From NCBI RefSeq assembly GCF_017377715.1, contig NZ_JAFVMF010000001.1, positions 1-64,000 on the forward strand: a stretch of DNA of 64,000 nt. Reading direction: 5' to 3'. The notes under the pieces were generated by a model. It saw only the letters and a list, made by a program, of their open reading frames with translations, was not told where the DNA came from and searched no databases. Numbering within the stretch: position 1 is the first letter of the stretch; the number at the start of each line of letters is the position of its first letter. The position numbers and the translations under genes are program-made. Below, one piece after another: positions 45,051 to 54,700 of this stretch. Origin of the DNA: Acetobacter sacchari (lineage in GTDB: Bacteria > Pseudomonadota > Alphaproteobacteria > Acetobacterales > Acetobacteraceae).

Positions 45051-47594
45051 ATGACCGTGACTCCGCTGACGCGCCGCGCCCGCTGCTCAAGTTTTTTTCT
45101 ACTGTTGGGAACGGCGATAGCAGGGGTAACGGCGATGGAGTCAGCGGCGTTGGCCGCGCCGTCCGATGCAGGACAGGCGACTCATGGGAAGGCGTCGGCG
45201 CACAAGAAGCACGTCTCTCACGCAGTCGCCGCGCAGGGCGGCTCCCCCATTGCCCCGGCTCCCGCTCGCCGTGTCGCTGCGCATAAGCGCGCAACCTCGA
45301 TGACCAGTCACGATCAGGAGGCGATAGAAGTCCGCACTGATCGTGTCCGCAGTCACAGCGCGGAAGTCGCCGTAACGCGCAAGACCATGGATCATTTCGT
45401 TGCGGGCACGAATCCCATGCAGGTTCTGGCGCAAACCACGCCGGGCGCAGTCTTCGCGTCAACGGACGCGTTCGGCCTCGACACATATGGCAACACGTTA
45501 TACGTGCGCGGCTTCAGCCAGATGCAGATCGGCGCCACGCTCGACGGCATTCCGCTCGGGACGCAGGGTTTCGCCAACTATAACGGCGTGTCGATTACGC
45601 AGGCCATGATTCAGGACGACATCGGGGGAATGACGATGTCGCAGGGCGCCGGCGCCCTTGACTCGTTCTCGGCTCAAAATCTCGGCGGCGCCATGACTTA
45701 TGTGTCGTCCGATCCGGCGGATAAGGCTGGCGGTAAAGTCAGCCAGACCTTTGGCAGCTACAACGCATATCGCACTTATGCCCGTGTAGACAGCGGCGTT
45801 CTTAATTCTACGGGAACGAAATTTTACGCGTCTTTCGCGCGCACAAACACCGATATGTGGAAAGGTCAGGGCTACCAGAGCGAAATTCAGGCAGATGCGA
45901 AAGTCGTTCAGCCGCTGGGCGACAAGGGAAAAGTCACTGCGTTTTTTGGGTACGGTAACTTTACGCAGGGCAACTACCTGACGATGACTAAAAACATGTG
46001 GGAGAAGATGGGGCGTTATTCGACCTATCTGAAACCCGATTACACGAAGGCCAAGCTGTGGGCGTATTACGCGCAATACACCAGCGAAGTGCCTCCCGGC
46101 TATGAAGGCGTTCTGTCGAACGACGAAATCGGCGATTACGCATGGGACGCGTCCCAGGTTCAGCGCACGTATCTTTCGTCGATCAACACTCATTATGATC
46201 TGTTCAAGAACGTGACGTCAGACACCGTCATCTATGGCAACGTGAGCAGCGACATTCATGGCGGCACGAACAATTTTGTGACGTCGCCTAGCTACGGAGC
46301 CGTCACGCTTCAGCCCGATGGCACCGTGACTGGCGTCCCCATGGCGCTGCAGATGGCGCACGCTTTTATGCGTCGTCTCGGGTTCACACAGAAATTCTCT
46401 TACGAAGCGCCGCACCACAACCACATCGAAGCAGGCGTGTGGTACGAGAATAATCACTGGATTTACAATCAGCGCCTCTACGAGGACGGTCTCAACGAAG
46501 CCCACAACTGGAACTCGGATTTCAAGGCGGGTACAGGGCATACGTGGTTTAACGACACATACAATACAAATACGTTCCAGTTCTTCCTGCAGGATCGCTG
46601 GACGATCATCCCGGGCATGACCCTGCTCGCCGGTTTCAAGTCGCTCACGCAGACGACGCATGGCGGCACAAAGGATGATTACACATCTGAACTCGATGCA
46701 GAGGGTTGGAACACCTATTACCGTCACGCCGCCAACGGCACACTGACGTCCTCGGGTGCGTTCTTGCCGCATTTCAATTTTGATTATCACTTTCTTGATC
46801 ATCACGAATTTTATATCGACATCGCAGAAAACCTCCGCGCGTACGACTATTATTCCCAGACGCAATCCGGCACGGCGTGGGGCGGTCTCGGTAACTCCAC
46901 GATCTCGGCGCAGACGGTGTTTAACGAGAACAAGAAAGTCCTCCGGCCTGAGCGGACCTGGAACTACGTCGTCGGATACCGCTACGATTCCCGGTTCTTC
47001 TCAGGGTCGGTCGATTATTATCACACGGACTACTACAATCGTCTGGCGACCATTACGGAAGGCAGTTCGGCGACAGCGAACAGCGCCTACATGAACGTCG
47101 GGCGTGAATCCATGGACGGTGTCGACGTCATGGCGACGATCCGGCCGGTGCGCGGGCTTGAGATTACCAACAGCTTCAGCTGGAATGACGCGCAGTATCT
47201 GACCCATTCAATCAATTACGGCGGCCAGAGCTACGACATTCATGGAAAACATCAGGTTTACTATCCAAAATTCACGTACAAGGCGAATCTGAACTACACG
47301 TGGCGCGGGGCGATGTTCAATTTCAACGTCAATTATATCGGCTCGCGTCCGATGACCTACATGAATGACGAATACATCCCCGCTTACTGGCTCGCGACGA
47401 CCAGCTTCGCCTACGACTTCGGCAAGATCGGCTTTGCGAACAATATCAAGGCGTCTTTCGGCATTACAAACCTGTTCAACAAAAACTACATCAGCAGCGC
47501 CTATGGCGCGGCGTCGGTGTCCGGCGACGACAACGCCAACCTGTTTGTCGGGGCGCCTCGTGAGTTTTACGGCACGATCGCGGCGTCCTTCTAA
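45051..47594 (+). CDS. TonB-dependent receptor, large
   Basis: An 847-residue outer-membrane receptor. ATG 45051 starts a signal peptide (FFLLLGTAIAGVTAMESAAL, cleavage after LAA); the frame is open 87 bases further, but without export features. The plug contains VLAQTTPGAVFASTDAFGLD, YVRGFSQMQIGATLDGIPLG and SAQNLGGAMTYVSSDP. The barrel ends with GAPREFYGTIAASF. Its place after the three M20 genes suggests that it serves the same pathway as the receptor at 37059, or a related ligand. The gap of 319 bases leaves separate regulation possible. Confidence 0.88.
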   Translation: MTVTPLTRRARCSSFFLLLGTAIAGVTAMESAALAAPSDAGQATHGKASAHKKHVSHAVAAQGGSPIAPAPARRVAAHKRATSMTSHDQEAIEVRTDRVRSHSAEVAVTRKTMDHFVAGTNPMQVLAQTTPGAVFASTDAFGLDTYGNTLYVRGFSQMQIGATLDGIPLGTQGFANYNGVSITQAMIQDDIGGMTMSQGAGALDSFSAQNLGGAMTYVSSDPADKAGGKVSQTFGSYNAYRTYARVDSGVLNSTGTKFYASFARTNTDMWKGQGYQSEIQADAKVVQPLGDKGKVTAFFGYGNFTQGNYLTMTKNMWEKMGRYSTYLKPDYTKAKLWAYYAQYTSEVPPGYEGVLSNDEIGDYAWDASQVQRTYLSSINTHYDLFKNVTSDTVIYGNVSSDIHGGTNNFVTSPSYGAVTLQPDGTVTGVPMALQMAHAFMRRLGFTQKFSYEAPHHNHIEAGVWYENNHWIYNQRLYEDGLNEAHNWNSDFKAGTGHTWFNDTYNTNTFQFFLQDRWTIIPGMTLLAGFKSLTQTTHGGTKDDYTSELDAEGWNTYYRHAANGTLTSSGAFLPHFNFDYHFLDHHEFYIDIAENLRAYDYYSQTQSGTAWGGLGNSTISAQTVFNENKKVLRPERTWNYVVGYRYDSRFFSGSVDYYHTDYYNRLATITEGSSATANSAYMNVGRESMDGVDVMATIRPVRGLEITNSFSWNDAQYLTHSINYGGQSYDIHGKHQVYYPKFTYKANLNYTWRGAMFNFNVNYIGSRPMTYMNDEYIPAYWLATTSFAYDFGKIGFANNIKASFGITNLFNKNYISSAYGAASVSGDDNANLFVGAPREFYGTIAASF

Positions 47595-47615
47595 GGGACG
47601 CATGCGTTCACGCGC

Positions 47616-48833
47616 CTAAACCTTCACCAAACCGTTCTCCGGCGTCACGGCAGGGCCGGGGAACACGTTCGTCAGCGCCGAGGGACCTAGCCGCAGATGG
47701 TCGCGCAGCACACCGCTCGCGACCGCCCGAAGATCGGTTGTTGGCGCAAGGTCGCGGTGCTCGAACAGTTGCGTCGCCTGTAACCCCGGCCATGTGCCGG
47801 CTACGCGCCCGCCCGCAACCGCGCCGCCGAGCAAAAACGCCGCCGTCGCGGTACCGTGATCGGTGCCTCCGGTGCCGTTCATGCGAACGGTGCGGCCGAA
47901 TTCTGTCATCACCAGAACCACGGTGCGATCCCACTCGGGACCAAGGGCCAGACGCATGGCGTCCATGCCCATATCCAGTTGCCGCAGGGGACCTGCAAGG
48001 CGTCCTTTCTGAGCGGCGTGCGTGTCCCATCCGCCCATTTCAAGCGCCGCGACGCGTGGCCCTCTTCGATCGGCAAGCATGCGCCCTGCCGCGTCCGCGA
48101 GAATTGCGAACGAGCCGGGTTTCTGCCCGTTGGGGGCAGGCGGAGGCGCGTCTCCGGCCAGCACCTTGGCGGAAAAACCGAGGGCGGTCAGGCCGTTGCG
48201 AAAGGCAGGTCCGGTGACGGGGTCTTTCGCATTCAGCGCGGCGATCTGGGCGTAAAGGTCTGCGTCCGGTCGTCGGCCGCCCTCGGGCGCGTAGCTGGCG
48301 ACAGTGGTCGGACCGCGCAGCAACAGCGGGACCGAAAGTCCGAGGGAAAGCCCGGCGCCTTCCGCGCCATGCCTGTTTTTCGGAAGGGCGGAGACCGCGC
48401 GGTTCAGCCAGCCACTGCTGAGCCTCTGGTCGGCGCCGCTTTCCATGTAGTCCTGTGCCTCGAAATGCGAGCGGCTGCGATAATGACCGGCCACGGCATG
48501 AAACGGCAGCATCTGGCCGGCGGCATAGAGGCGCTGCATCCCTGAAAGGGACGGGTGCAACCCGAAGAACCCGCCAAGGTCGAGCAGCCCGCCGTCCCTG
48601 CCGGGCTCGGGCGGCAGCAGGTCTCTGCGCAGCGCCGCAAGCGAGGGGTCGCCATAGGGCGTCACCGCGGCCATGCCGTCCAGCGCGCCGCGCAAAATGA
48701 CGACGACCAGACGCGGGTCGTCGGCGCCGTCCGCCGTCCCGGCGAGCGCGAGGGAGGACCGGCCCAGCGCCCAGCTTGCGGCGAGGCCGAGCAGGGCGGA
48801 CCGGCGACGGATCAGCAGGGAATGCCTCAACAT
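47616..48833 (-). CDS. DUF1501 family exported protein
   Basis: A 405-residue protein of the DUF1501 (sulfatase-like, alkaline-phosphatase fold) family. The start IRRRSALLGLAASWAL looks like a twin-arginine export signal. Characteristic segments are LVVVILRGALDGMAAVTPYG, RSRSHFEAQDYMESG and LEMGGWDTHAAQKGRL, and the end has VVLVMTEFGRTVRMNGTGGT. The function is not established. Its ATG overlaps the end of the DUF1800 gene by seven bases; such pairs are common and probably act together in the periplasm. Confidence 0.88.
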   Translation of the reverse strand: MLRHSLLIRRRSALLGLAASWALGRSSLALAGTADGADDPRLVVVILRGALDGMAAVTPYGDPSLAALRRDLLPPEPGRDGGLLDLGGFFGLHPSLSGMQRLYAAGQMLPFHAVAGHYRSRSHFEAQDYMESGADQRLSSGWLNRAVSALPKNRHGAEGAGLSLGLSVPLLLRGPTTVASYAPEGGRRPDADLYAQIAALNAKDPVTGPAFRNGLTALGFSAKVLAGDAPPPAPNGQKPGSFAILADAAGRMLADRRGPRVAALEMGGWDTHAAQKGRLAGPLRQLDMGMDAMRLALGPEWDRTVVLVMTEFGRTVRMNGTGGTDHGTATAAFLLGGAVAGGRVAGTWPGLQATQLFEHRDLAPTTDLRAVASGVLRDHLRLGPSALTNVFPGPAVTPENGLVKV

Positions 48834-50161
48834 GTCTGGCGTCTCTGAAATTCGGGTGACGAGAACAGCAAGGTCAACCCGGCCTGACGGGAGCCCGCGT
48901 GGCGGATCGCCTCGATGGTGGCGGGCCGCAGGGCGGGGCCGAGGGTGGCGTGCGCGATGTCGAGGGGATTTCCCTCATGTATGCCCGCCGAAATGCGATA
49001 AGCCCAGTCTGCGCGAGCCATCATGTCGGCGGGAGCCGACCAGTCGGCGGCGCGGTCGCTCCAGCCATTGGGCAGGGGCGCCGTCCACAGCGGCTGTCCC
49101 AACGCGCCCAGCGCCCCGGCGAGCGTGTGGGCGGGAGAGTGGGGCGCATCGGGAGAAGGGCGTGGTCCAGCCCGGTCGAGCGCCCGCATCGCGGCTACGG
49201 CGAAATCCATCGGCGTACGGAACTTGTCGGTCCGTTCCCCGACGGCGCGCCTGCGGGGCGCGCGACGCAGTTCGATCAGCGCCAGAGCGGCCGCGCTCAG
49301 ATCGCCCTGCGTATCGTGCAGCGCGGCCGCCACATGCGCGACGTCCGCAGGCGGCGGGGCATCCGAGACGAAATGCCCCACCAGCTTCGTGGCGAGGTGA
49401 CGATACGTCGCCGGATGGGTCGCCAGAAATTGCAACGCCGCGACGCCGCCCTCCTCTCCTTCGGGAAAAGTTCGGCCCAGAATGGTTTTTTCGCCGGGTT
49501 CGTGGGCGTTGGCTCGAAACTGAAACCCCGGACGCTCGGCGTTCATGTTCACCGTCCAGCCGGTCAGGACCGCGGCGAACGCGGTCACGTCCGCTTGAGT
49601 GTACCCGGCCTGCGGCGAGACTGTGTGCAGTTCCAGACATTCCCGCGCGAGGTTCTCATTGAGGCCGCGATGGGCTTTCAGCCCGACTGGGCTGGAAGGG
49701 CCCGTCGAGGATGTGTTGTCGAGATACATGAGCATGGCCGGATGACGCATGACCGCCAGCGTCATGTCCGAAAAACGCGCGGTGACATTGGGGCGGATCG
49801 CCTCGCGCATGTAGGCGCCGATCACCGCGCGGGTATCGCCCTGACGCAGACTGACGGTAAAGTGGTTGAACCAGAACCAGGCGAGCCTCTCCCGGAAAGG
49901 TTGTTCCGAAATCAGAAGCTGCTCCATCTGGGCTACGACTTCCGCCTGAAAGACGGGTTTGACCAGAGAATTGTCCCGGATTTTTTCGCGGCGCTGCGTG
50001 CGCAGGGCGATCAGACCGTCGGCGCTTTCGCCAAGGCCGGTGAAGATCGCGGCGTCCGGTGCGAGCGTCTGCGCGCGGAGCCACGTTACAGGCGTGTCCG
50101 GTAGTGGCTCGTCGCCACGCCGCCCCCAGCCAAATCCCGTTATGGCGCTGGATTCTTCCAT
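48827..50161 (-). CDS. DUF1800 family protein
   Basis: A 444-residue protein of the DUF1800 family, nearly always found next to DUF1501. Recognisable segments are RERLAWFWFNHFTVSLRQG, GAYMREAIRPNVTARFSDM, RGLNENLARECLELHTV and AAVLTGWTVN. The start at ATG 50161 (MEESSAITGFGWG) has GGAG nine bases upstream; the frame is open 102 bases further, but that leader is atypical. It lies back to back with mntH, and an MntR-like palindrome sits between them, so it may share manganese control. Role unknown. Confidence 0.85.
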   Translation of the reverse strand: MEESSAITGFGWGRRGDEPLPDTPVTWLRAQTLAPDAAIFTGLGESADGLIALRTQRREKIRDNSLVKPVFQAEVVAQMEQLLISEQPFRERLAWFWFNHFTVSLRQGDTRAVIGAYMREAIRPNVTARFSDMTLAVMRHPAMLMYLDNTSSTGPSSPVGLKAHRGLNENLARECLELHTVSPQAGYTQADVTAFAAVLTGWTVNMNAERPGFQFRANAHEPGEKTILGRTFPEGEEGGVAALQFLATHPATYRHLATKLVGHFVSDAPPPADVAHVAAALHDTQGDLSAAALALIELRRAPRRRAVGERTDKFRTPMDFAVAAMRALDRAGPRPSPDAPHSPAHTLAGALGALGQPLWTAPLPNGWSDRAADWSAPADMMARADWAYRISAGIHEGNPLDIAHATLGPALRPATIEAIRHAGSRQAGLTLLFSSPEFQRRQTC

Positions 50162-50251
50162 GATGAGTTCTCCGCGCTCGCGTCGTCGCTCCCGACCCTT
50201 GGGAGCAAACGTGGCGAGATGACGGCGCATACGGCGCTTTGACGCGACGCA

Positions 50252-50273
50252 AAAATATAGCATGCTGCATAAA
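50252..50273. promoter_or_regulatory. MntR-box-like palindrome upstream of mntH
   Basis: The core AATATAGCATGCTGCATAAA agrees at most positions with the two palindromes near the receptor at 28506. It lies 48 bases before the mntH start and about 90 bases before the divergent DUF1800 gene. Position and sequence fit manganese-dependent repression by an MntR-type regulator. Confidence 0.65.
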
Positions 50274-50321
50274 GTGCGGAGTCGGGCGTAGACAAGCCGG
50301 GTTCCTGCGGAGAAGTCACAC

Positions 50322-51671
50322 GTGCTGAAGCTTTGGTCGACGCCGTCATCCCCTGACGGTTCTCACGTCCGCCTGGAAGAACGGAGCCTGTCCACGCTGT
50401 TCGGCAGCGTCGGCGTTCCGTCTGGCGGCGCGTCCGCCTTTCGTCGTTTCCTCGCCTTTGTCGGACCGGGCTATCTGGTGTCGGTCGGGTATATGGACCC
50501 AGGCAACTGGGCTACCGACCTGCAGGGCGGCGCCGGGTTCGGCTATCAGCTGCTCAGCGTAATTCTGCTCTCCAACATCATGGCGGTGATCCTTCAGGCG
50601 CTGTCGGCGCGGCTGGGCATCGCCACCGATCGCGATCTGGCGCAATCGTGCCGCGATTACTTTCCGCGTCCGATCAATCTTTTGCTGTGGCTCGCGTGCG
50701 AACTGGCGATTATCGCCTGCGATCTGGCCGAGGTGATAGGCGCGGCCATCGCCCTGCAACTTCTCTTCGGTCTACCGCTGCTTGCCGGGGCCCTCGTCTC
50801 GGCTCTCGACGCCTTTCTGGTGCTGGGGTTGATGGGGCGGGGGTTTCGCTATCTGGAGGCGATGATCATCGCGCTTCTGATGGTGATCGCCCTGTGTTTC
50901 GCCGTGCAGCTTGTCGCCGCCGCGCCGCTGGTCGCAGCCGTCGTGCGCGGTTTCATCCCGACGACGCAGATCGTGACGGACCCGAAGATGCTATACGTTG
51001 CGATTGGCATTATCGGCGCAACGGTCATGCCGCATAACCTTTACCTGCACTCGTCGATCGTCCAGACCCGCGCTTATGAGCGGACTCCCTCTGGTCGGCG
51101 GGAAGCGCTTCGTTGGGCGACGCTGGACAGCACTATCGCCCTGACTCTCGCGCTGTTCGTCAACGCAGCCATCCTGATCGTCGCGGCGGCCGCGTTTCAC
51201 GGCGGTCCGCACAGCGACGTGGCGGAGCTGGAAGACGCGTTCAGGCTGCTGTCTCCGGTTCTGGGCATGGGGATCGCCTCCACCCTGTTCGCGGTGGCGC
51301 TGCTCGCGGCTGGCACGAACTCGACCATTACCGGCACGCTTGCCGGGCAGATCGTCATGGAGGGATTCGTGCGGCTGCGTATGCCGCCATGGGCGCGTCG
51401 GCTGCTGACTCGCGGGCTGGCGATTCTGCCCGTCATAGCCGCCACCGTTCTGTTCGGAGACCGGAGCGTCGGAAAACTGCTGATGTTCAGCCAGGTCGTG
51501 CTGTCCATGCAGTTGCCCTTCGCAGTCATTCCGCTGGTCTGGTTCGTCTCGAATCGGAAACGTATGGGCGCGTTCGCGATCTCGCGGGGGAGCGCGGCGG
51601 TGGCCTGGGTCGTGGCGGCCATCATCCTCGTGCTCAATCTGCAGCTGCTTTACAGCTCATTCGCCGGATAA
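50322..51671 (+). CDS. mntH: Nramp family divalent metal transporter
   Basis: A 449-residue inner-membrane proton-coupled Mn2+/Fe2+ importer with 11 predicted segments. The metal site is intact: [12 protein letters not shown] in segment 1 (about residues 57-68) and [15 protein letters not shown] in segment 6 (about 235-249). The start is the GTG at 50322 with GGAG at nine bases. The MntR-box-like palindrome just upstream supports a manganese role. Confidence 0.93.
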   Translation: MLKLWSTPSSPDGSHVRLEERSLSTLFGSVGVPSGGASAFRRFLAFVGPGYLVSVGYMDPGNWATDLQGGAGFGYQLLSVILLSNIMAVILQALSARLGIATDRDLAQSCRDYFPRPINLLLWLACELAIIACDLAEVIGAAIALQLLFGLPLLAGALVSALDAFLVLGLMGRGFRYLEAMIIALLMVIALCFAVQLVAAAPLVAAVVRGFIPTTQIVTDPKMLYVAIGIIGATVMPHNLYLHSSIVQTRAYERTPSGRREALRWATLDSTIALTLALFVNAAILIVAAAAFHGGPHSDVAELEDAFRLLSPVLGMGIASTLFAVALLAAGTNSTITGTLAGQIVMEGFVRLRMPPWARRLLTRGLAILPVIAATVLFGDRSVGKLLMFSQVVLSMQLPFAVIPLVWFVSNRKRMGAFAISRGSAAVAWVVAAIILVLNLQLLYSSFAG

Positions 51672-51750
51672 CCGCGCGTAAAAATGCGGTCTCCGGGGGC
51701 GACGACGTTTGACTTCCGCGCCATCGCGCCGCCATCATAGACATGAAATG

Positions 51751-51785
51751 AGCCACCCGACTGCTTTCGGCAGCGGGCTGTTTTC
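51751..51785 (+). terminator. Probable terminator after mntH
   Basis: CCCGACTGC and GCAGCGGG pair (one bulged A) around TTTCG, followed by CTGTTTTC and further T-rich sequence. It lies between mntH and argD. Confidence 0.6.
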
Positions 51786-51824
51786 GTTTCTTCCTTTTAA
51801 CGTAACACAGAAGCGTAAAATTCG

Positions 51825-53018
51825 ATGATTCCCGCCCTGATGCCGACCTACAACCGCGCCAACCTCGCTTTTGAGCGGGGCGAGGGCGCCTGGCTGTACG
51901 CGACGGACGGGCGACGATTTCTCGATTTCGCAGCGGGCATAGCCACCTGCTCTCTGGGGCACGCCAACCCGCATCTGGTCGCAGCCATCACCGAGCAGGC
52001 GGCGCAGGTGATGCATGTCTCGAACCTGTTTCGTGTTCCGCAGGCTGAGCGCCTGGCTGAGCGTCTGGTCGCCAATTCCTTTGCCGACAGCGTCTTTTTT
52101 TGCAACTCGGGCGCAGAGGCGAACGAAGGCATGGTGAAAGCCATCCGCCGCGCGCAAGCGAAATCCGGCCACCCGGAGCGTACGCGTATCCTCTGCTTCG
52201 ACGGGGCTTTCCACGGGCGTACGCTCGGCATGCTCTCCGCCACCGGCAATGCGACCTATCTAGACGGGTTCGGAGAGCGCGCGCCCGGCTTCGACCATGT
52301 GCCGCTGAACAATATGAACGCCGTGCGCGACGCCATCACGCCGGAGACTGCGGGCATCATGCTGGAGCCGATTCAGGGCGAAAGCGGAATCAGAGCGGCG
52401 GACCGTCGTTTCCTGACCGAACTGCGGGCTGCGTGTGACGAGTTCGGACTTTTCCTCGGCTTTGATGAGGTTCAGACCGGCATGGGGCGCACCGGACGTC
52501 TGTTCGCCCATGAATGGGCAGGCGTGACGCCGGATGTCATGTCCAGCGCCAAGGGGCTTGGCGGCGGCTTTCCGATTGGCGCGATTCTGGCGACGGAGGA
52601 GGTGGCGCGCCACCTCGTCGCCGGGTCGCATGGCACGACGTTCGGCGGCAATCCACTGGCCTGCGCTGCGGGCAACGCTGTTCTTGACGTGCTGCTGGCG
52701 CCCGGATTTCTGGATCAGGTCAATGACCGGGCGGCGCTTCTCGGTCGTTTGCTGGACGACGTCGTGCGTGACTTCCCCGAGGTGTTCTCGGAGCGACGTG
52801 GCATGGGGCTGCTGATCGGGCTGCGTTGCGTTCCGAAGGTCGGCGACGTGCAGGCCGCGGCGCGTGACGCGGGTCTGCTGGTCGTTACAGCGGGCGACAA
52901 CGTCCTGCGCCTGACGCCGCCGTTGGTGATCACCGAGACGGACTGTGAGGAAGCGGCGGCGCGTCTGCGGCAGGCGGCGACGGCGATCCGCTCGACAGTT
53001 CTGGAGGCGGCGCAATGA
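51825..53018 (+). CDS. argD: Acetylornithine aminotransferase
   Basis: A 397-residue class III PLP aminotransferase that converts N-acetylglutamate semialdehyde to N-acetylornithine. FAAGIATCSLGHANPHLVAA and FFCNSGAEANEGMVKAIRR (PLP phosphate site) are at the N-terminus, LGFDEVQTGMGRTG in the middle, and the Schiff-base lysine in SSAKGLGGGFPIGAIL (about residue 243). GTTFGGNPLACAAGNAVLD follows. The stop overlaps the argF ATG (ATGA). Confidence 0.95.
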   Translation: MIPALMPTYNRANLAFERGEGAWLYATDGRRFLDFAAGIATCSLGHANPHLVAAITEQAAQVMHVSNLFRVPQAERLAERLVANSFADSVFFCNSGAEANEGMVKAIRRAQAKSGHPERTRILCFDGAFHGRTLGMLSATGNATYLDGFGERAPGFDHVPLNNMNAVRDAITPETAGIMLEPIQGESGIRAADRRFLTELRAACDEFGLFLGFDEVQTGMGRTGRLFAHEWAGVTPDVMSSAKGLGGGFPIGAILATEEVARHLVAGSHGTTFGGNPLACAAGNAVLDVLLAPGFLDQVNDRAALLGRLLDDVVRDFPEVFSERRGMGLLIGLRCVPKVGDVQAAARDAGLLVVTAGDNVLRLTPPLVITETDCEEAAARLRQAATAIRSTVLEAAQ

Positions 53019-54043
53019 GCGCCGCTTCAGCCGCAGCGGCGGTATGGGGAGGCGCGACCGTAGAGGTGGCGTCAGAGCCGCCGCCGTCAGGGCCGCGGCA
53101 TTTCCTCGAGCTGCGCGATCTGGACGCCGCTACGCTGCGGCAGATTCTCGACGTCGCCTCAGGGGTCAAGCGGATGCAGCGCAACCGCGCCCGCCCCCTG
53201 CATCCTGCCGCACCGCTGGCCGGACGCAGCGTCGGCCTGCTGCTGTCCAAACCGTCCACCCGGACGCGCGTGTCGTTCGAAGTCGGCGTGCGCCAACTGG
53301 GTGGGGAGGTCGTCGTGCTGTCAGCGTCCGAGACGCAGCTCGGGCGCGGCGAGTCGGTGCCGGACACGGCGCGCGTCCTCTCGCGCTTCCTTGACGCCAT
53401 CGTTCTGCGGACCGGTCGCGCCGCAGCCCTTCGGGAGCTGGCGCAGTGGAGCAGCGTTCCGGTCATCAACGGCCTGACGCCCGCCTCTCACCCGGTGCAG
53501 ATTCTCGCCGACGTCATGACGTTCGAAGAGCATCGCGGACCGATCGCGGGCCGCACGCTGGCGTGGGTCGGCGACGGCAATAATGTCGCGACCTCGCTGA
53601 TTGAGGCCGCAGTGCGGTTTGGCTTCACATTGCGTCTCGCCACGCCTTCCCAGTTTTCGCCGAACAAGGATGTCGTCGCCTGGGCGCTTGAACAGGGCGG
53701 AGCGATACATGTCACCCGCGACCCGCGTGAGGCGGTTGACGGCGCCGACTGCGTTCTGACCGACACATGGGTCAGCATGTCGGACGAAGACGCGGCTGAA
53801 CGGATAGCCTTGCTGGAGCCGTATCGTGTTGATCGCGCTCTGATGGCCTGCGCTGCGTCTGACGCCCTTTTCATGCACTGCCTGCCTGCCCATATCGGGG
53901 ATGAAGTGACCGAAGAGGTGTTCGAAAGCCCCCGATCGGTTGTGTTTGACGAGGCCGAGAACCGGCTGCACGCCCAGAAAGGCCTGTTGATCTGGTCTCT
54001 CTGCGGCGAGAACTGGACCCGCTTCGGCGAGGAGGAGAAGTGA
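53015..54043 (+). CDS. argF: Ornithine carbamoyltransferase
   Basis: A 342-residue carbamoyltransferase that makes citrulline from ornithine and carbamoyl phosphate. The carbamoyl-phosphate site is SKPSTRTRVSFEVG (about residues 77-90), the carbonyl-binding motif appears as SHPVQILADVMT (Val where Thr or Cys is common), and the ornithine site is MHCLPAHIGDEV (about 286-297). An Ala/Pro-rich extension of about 25 residues precedes HFLELRDLD. It overlaps argD by four bases and the next gene likewise. Confidence 0.95.
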   Translation: MSAASAAAAVWGGATVEVASEPPPSGPRHFLELRDLDAATLRQILDVASGVKRMQRNRARPLHPAAPLAGRSVGLLLSKPSTRTRVSFEVGVRQLGGEVVVLSASETQLGRGESVPDTARVLSRFLDAIVLRTGRAAALRELAQWSSVPVINGLTPASHPVQILADVMTFEEHRGPIAGRTLAWVGDGNNVATSLIEAAVRFGFTLRLATPSQFSPNKDVVAWALEQGGAIHVTRDPREAVDGADCVLTDTWVSMSDEDAAERIALLEPYRVDRALMACAASDALFMHCLPAHIGDEVTEEVFESPRSVVFDEAENRLHAQKGLLIWSLCGENWTRFGEEEK

Positions 54044-54387
54044 CGGACGAACGGAAAGGCGCTTCGGGAAGCGGTCCGGAGGATGGGCCGCTGCGCCCGT
54101 CCGCGACTGAGGACGTGCCAGCGGGACCGGGATGGCTGGAGCCGGAAGTCGACAAGGCGTTTGCGACGCTCGGTCTGCCTGCGGAGGCGTTGCGTCCGTT
54201 GAAGGACTCTTACGTCGGCTGCATCGCCAACGCGACCGGCCCGGTCGATCTGGACGTCGCGCACGATGCCTGTCGCAAAGGGCTGCTGCGCGCGTTGAAG
54301 GCTGGCTTTACGTTGTCGCCGGAGGCGCTTATGGCGTTCGAACAGTCGCTTGAAGCCGTCGAGGCGGATCTGACCGCTTCGCTCTGA
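54040..54387 (+). CDS. Conserved-looking small protein between argF and hslO, unknown
   Basis: A 115-residue acidic soluble protein starting at a GTG that overlaps the argF stop (GTGA), so it is translationally coupled. The first 35 residues are Gly/Pro/Ser-rich and probably disordered; the rest is predicted helical (LEPEVDKAFATLGLPAEAL, then YVGCIANATG and DACRKGLLRALKAGFTLSPE). No family is recognised. Coupling to argF and clean codon usage argue that it is a real gene. Confidence 0.7.
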   Translation: MTDERKGASGSGPEDGPLRPSATEDVPAGPGWLEPEVDKAFATLGLPAEALRPLKDSYVGCIANATGPVDLDVAHDACRKGLLRALKAGFTLSPEALMAFEQSLEAVEADLTASL

Positions 54388-54700
54388 GCGGCCAAGCGGT
54401 TCAGGCTGGGGCAAGTCAGGTGCGTCAGGCGTTGGCAGTGGCTGGCCGCCGGATCCACGGTAAGGCGGATCCGGGTGGAGCGCGCGTCGACGACCAACCT
54501 TCCGCGCCATTTCGGCAAAATGCATATGGCGTTGGCCGGCATGTCCCGGTCTTGGGGCCTTGTCCGTCCGCTCCGGTGAGCGGACGCGGCTCCGGTTTTT
54601 ATTTTGGTCAGCACTCCTGGCCGGTCAGTCAGCGAGGTCTGACGCGGGTGAGGATGTTTCAGGTGGCGATCGGCCTCGGTCGTTCGCAGGAGTATCAACG

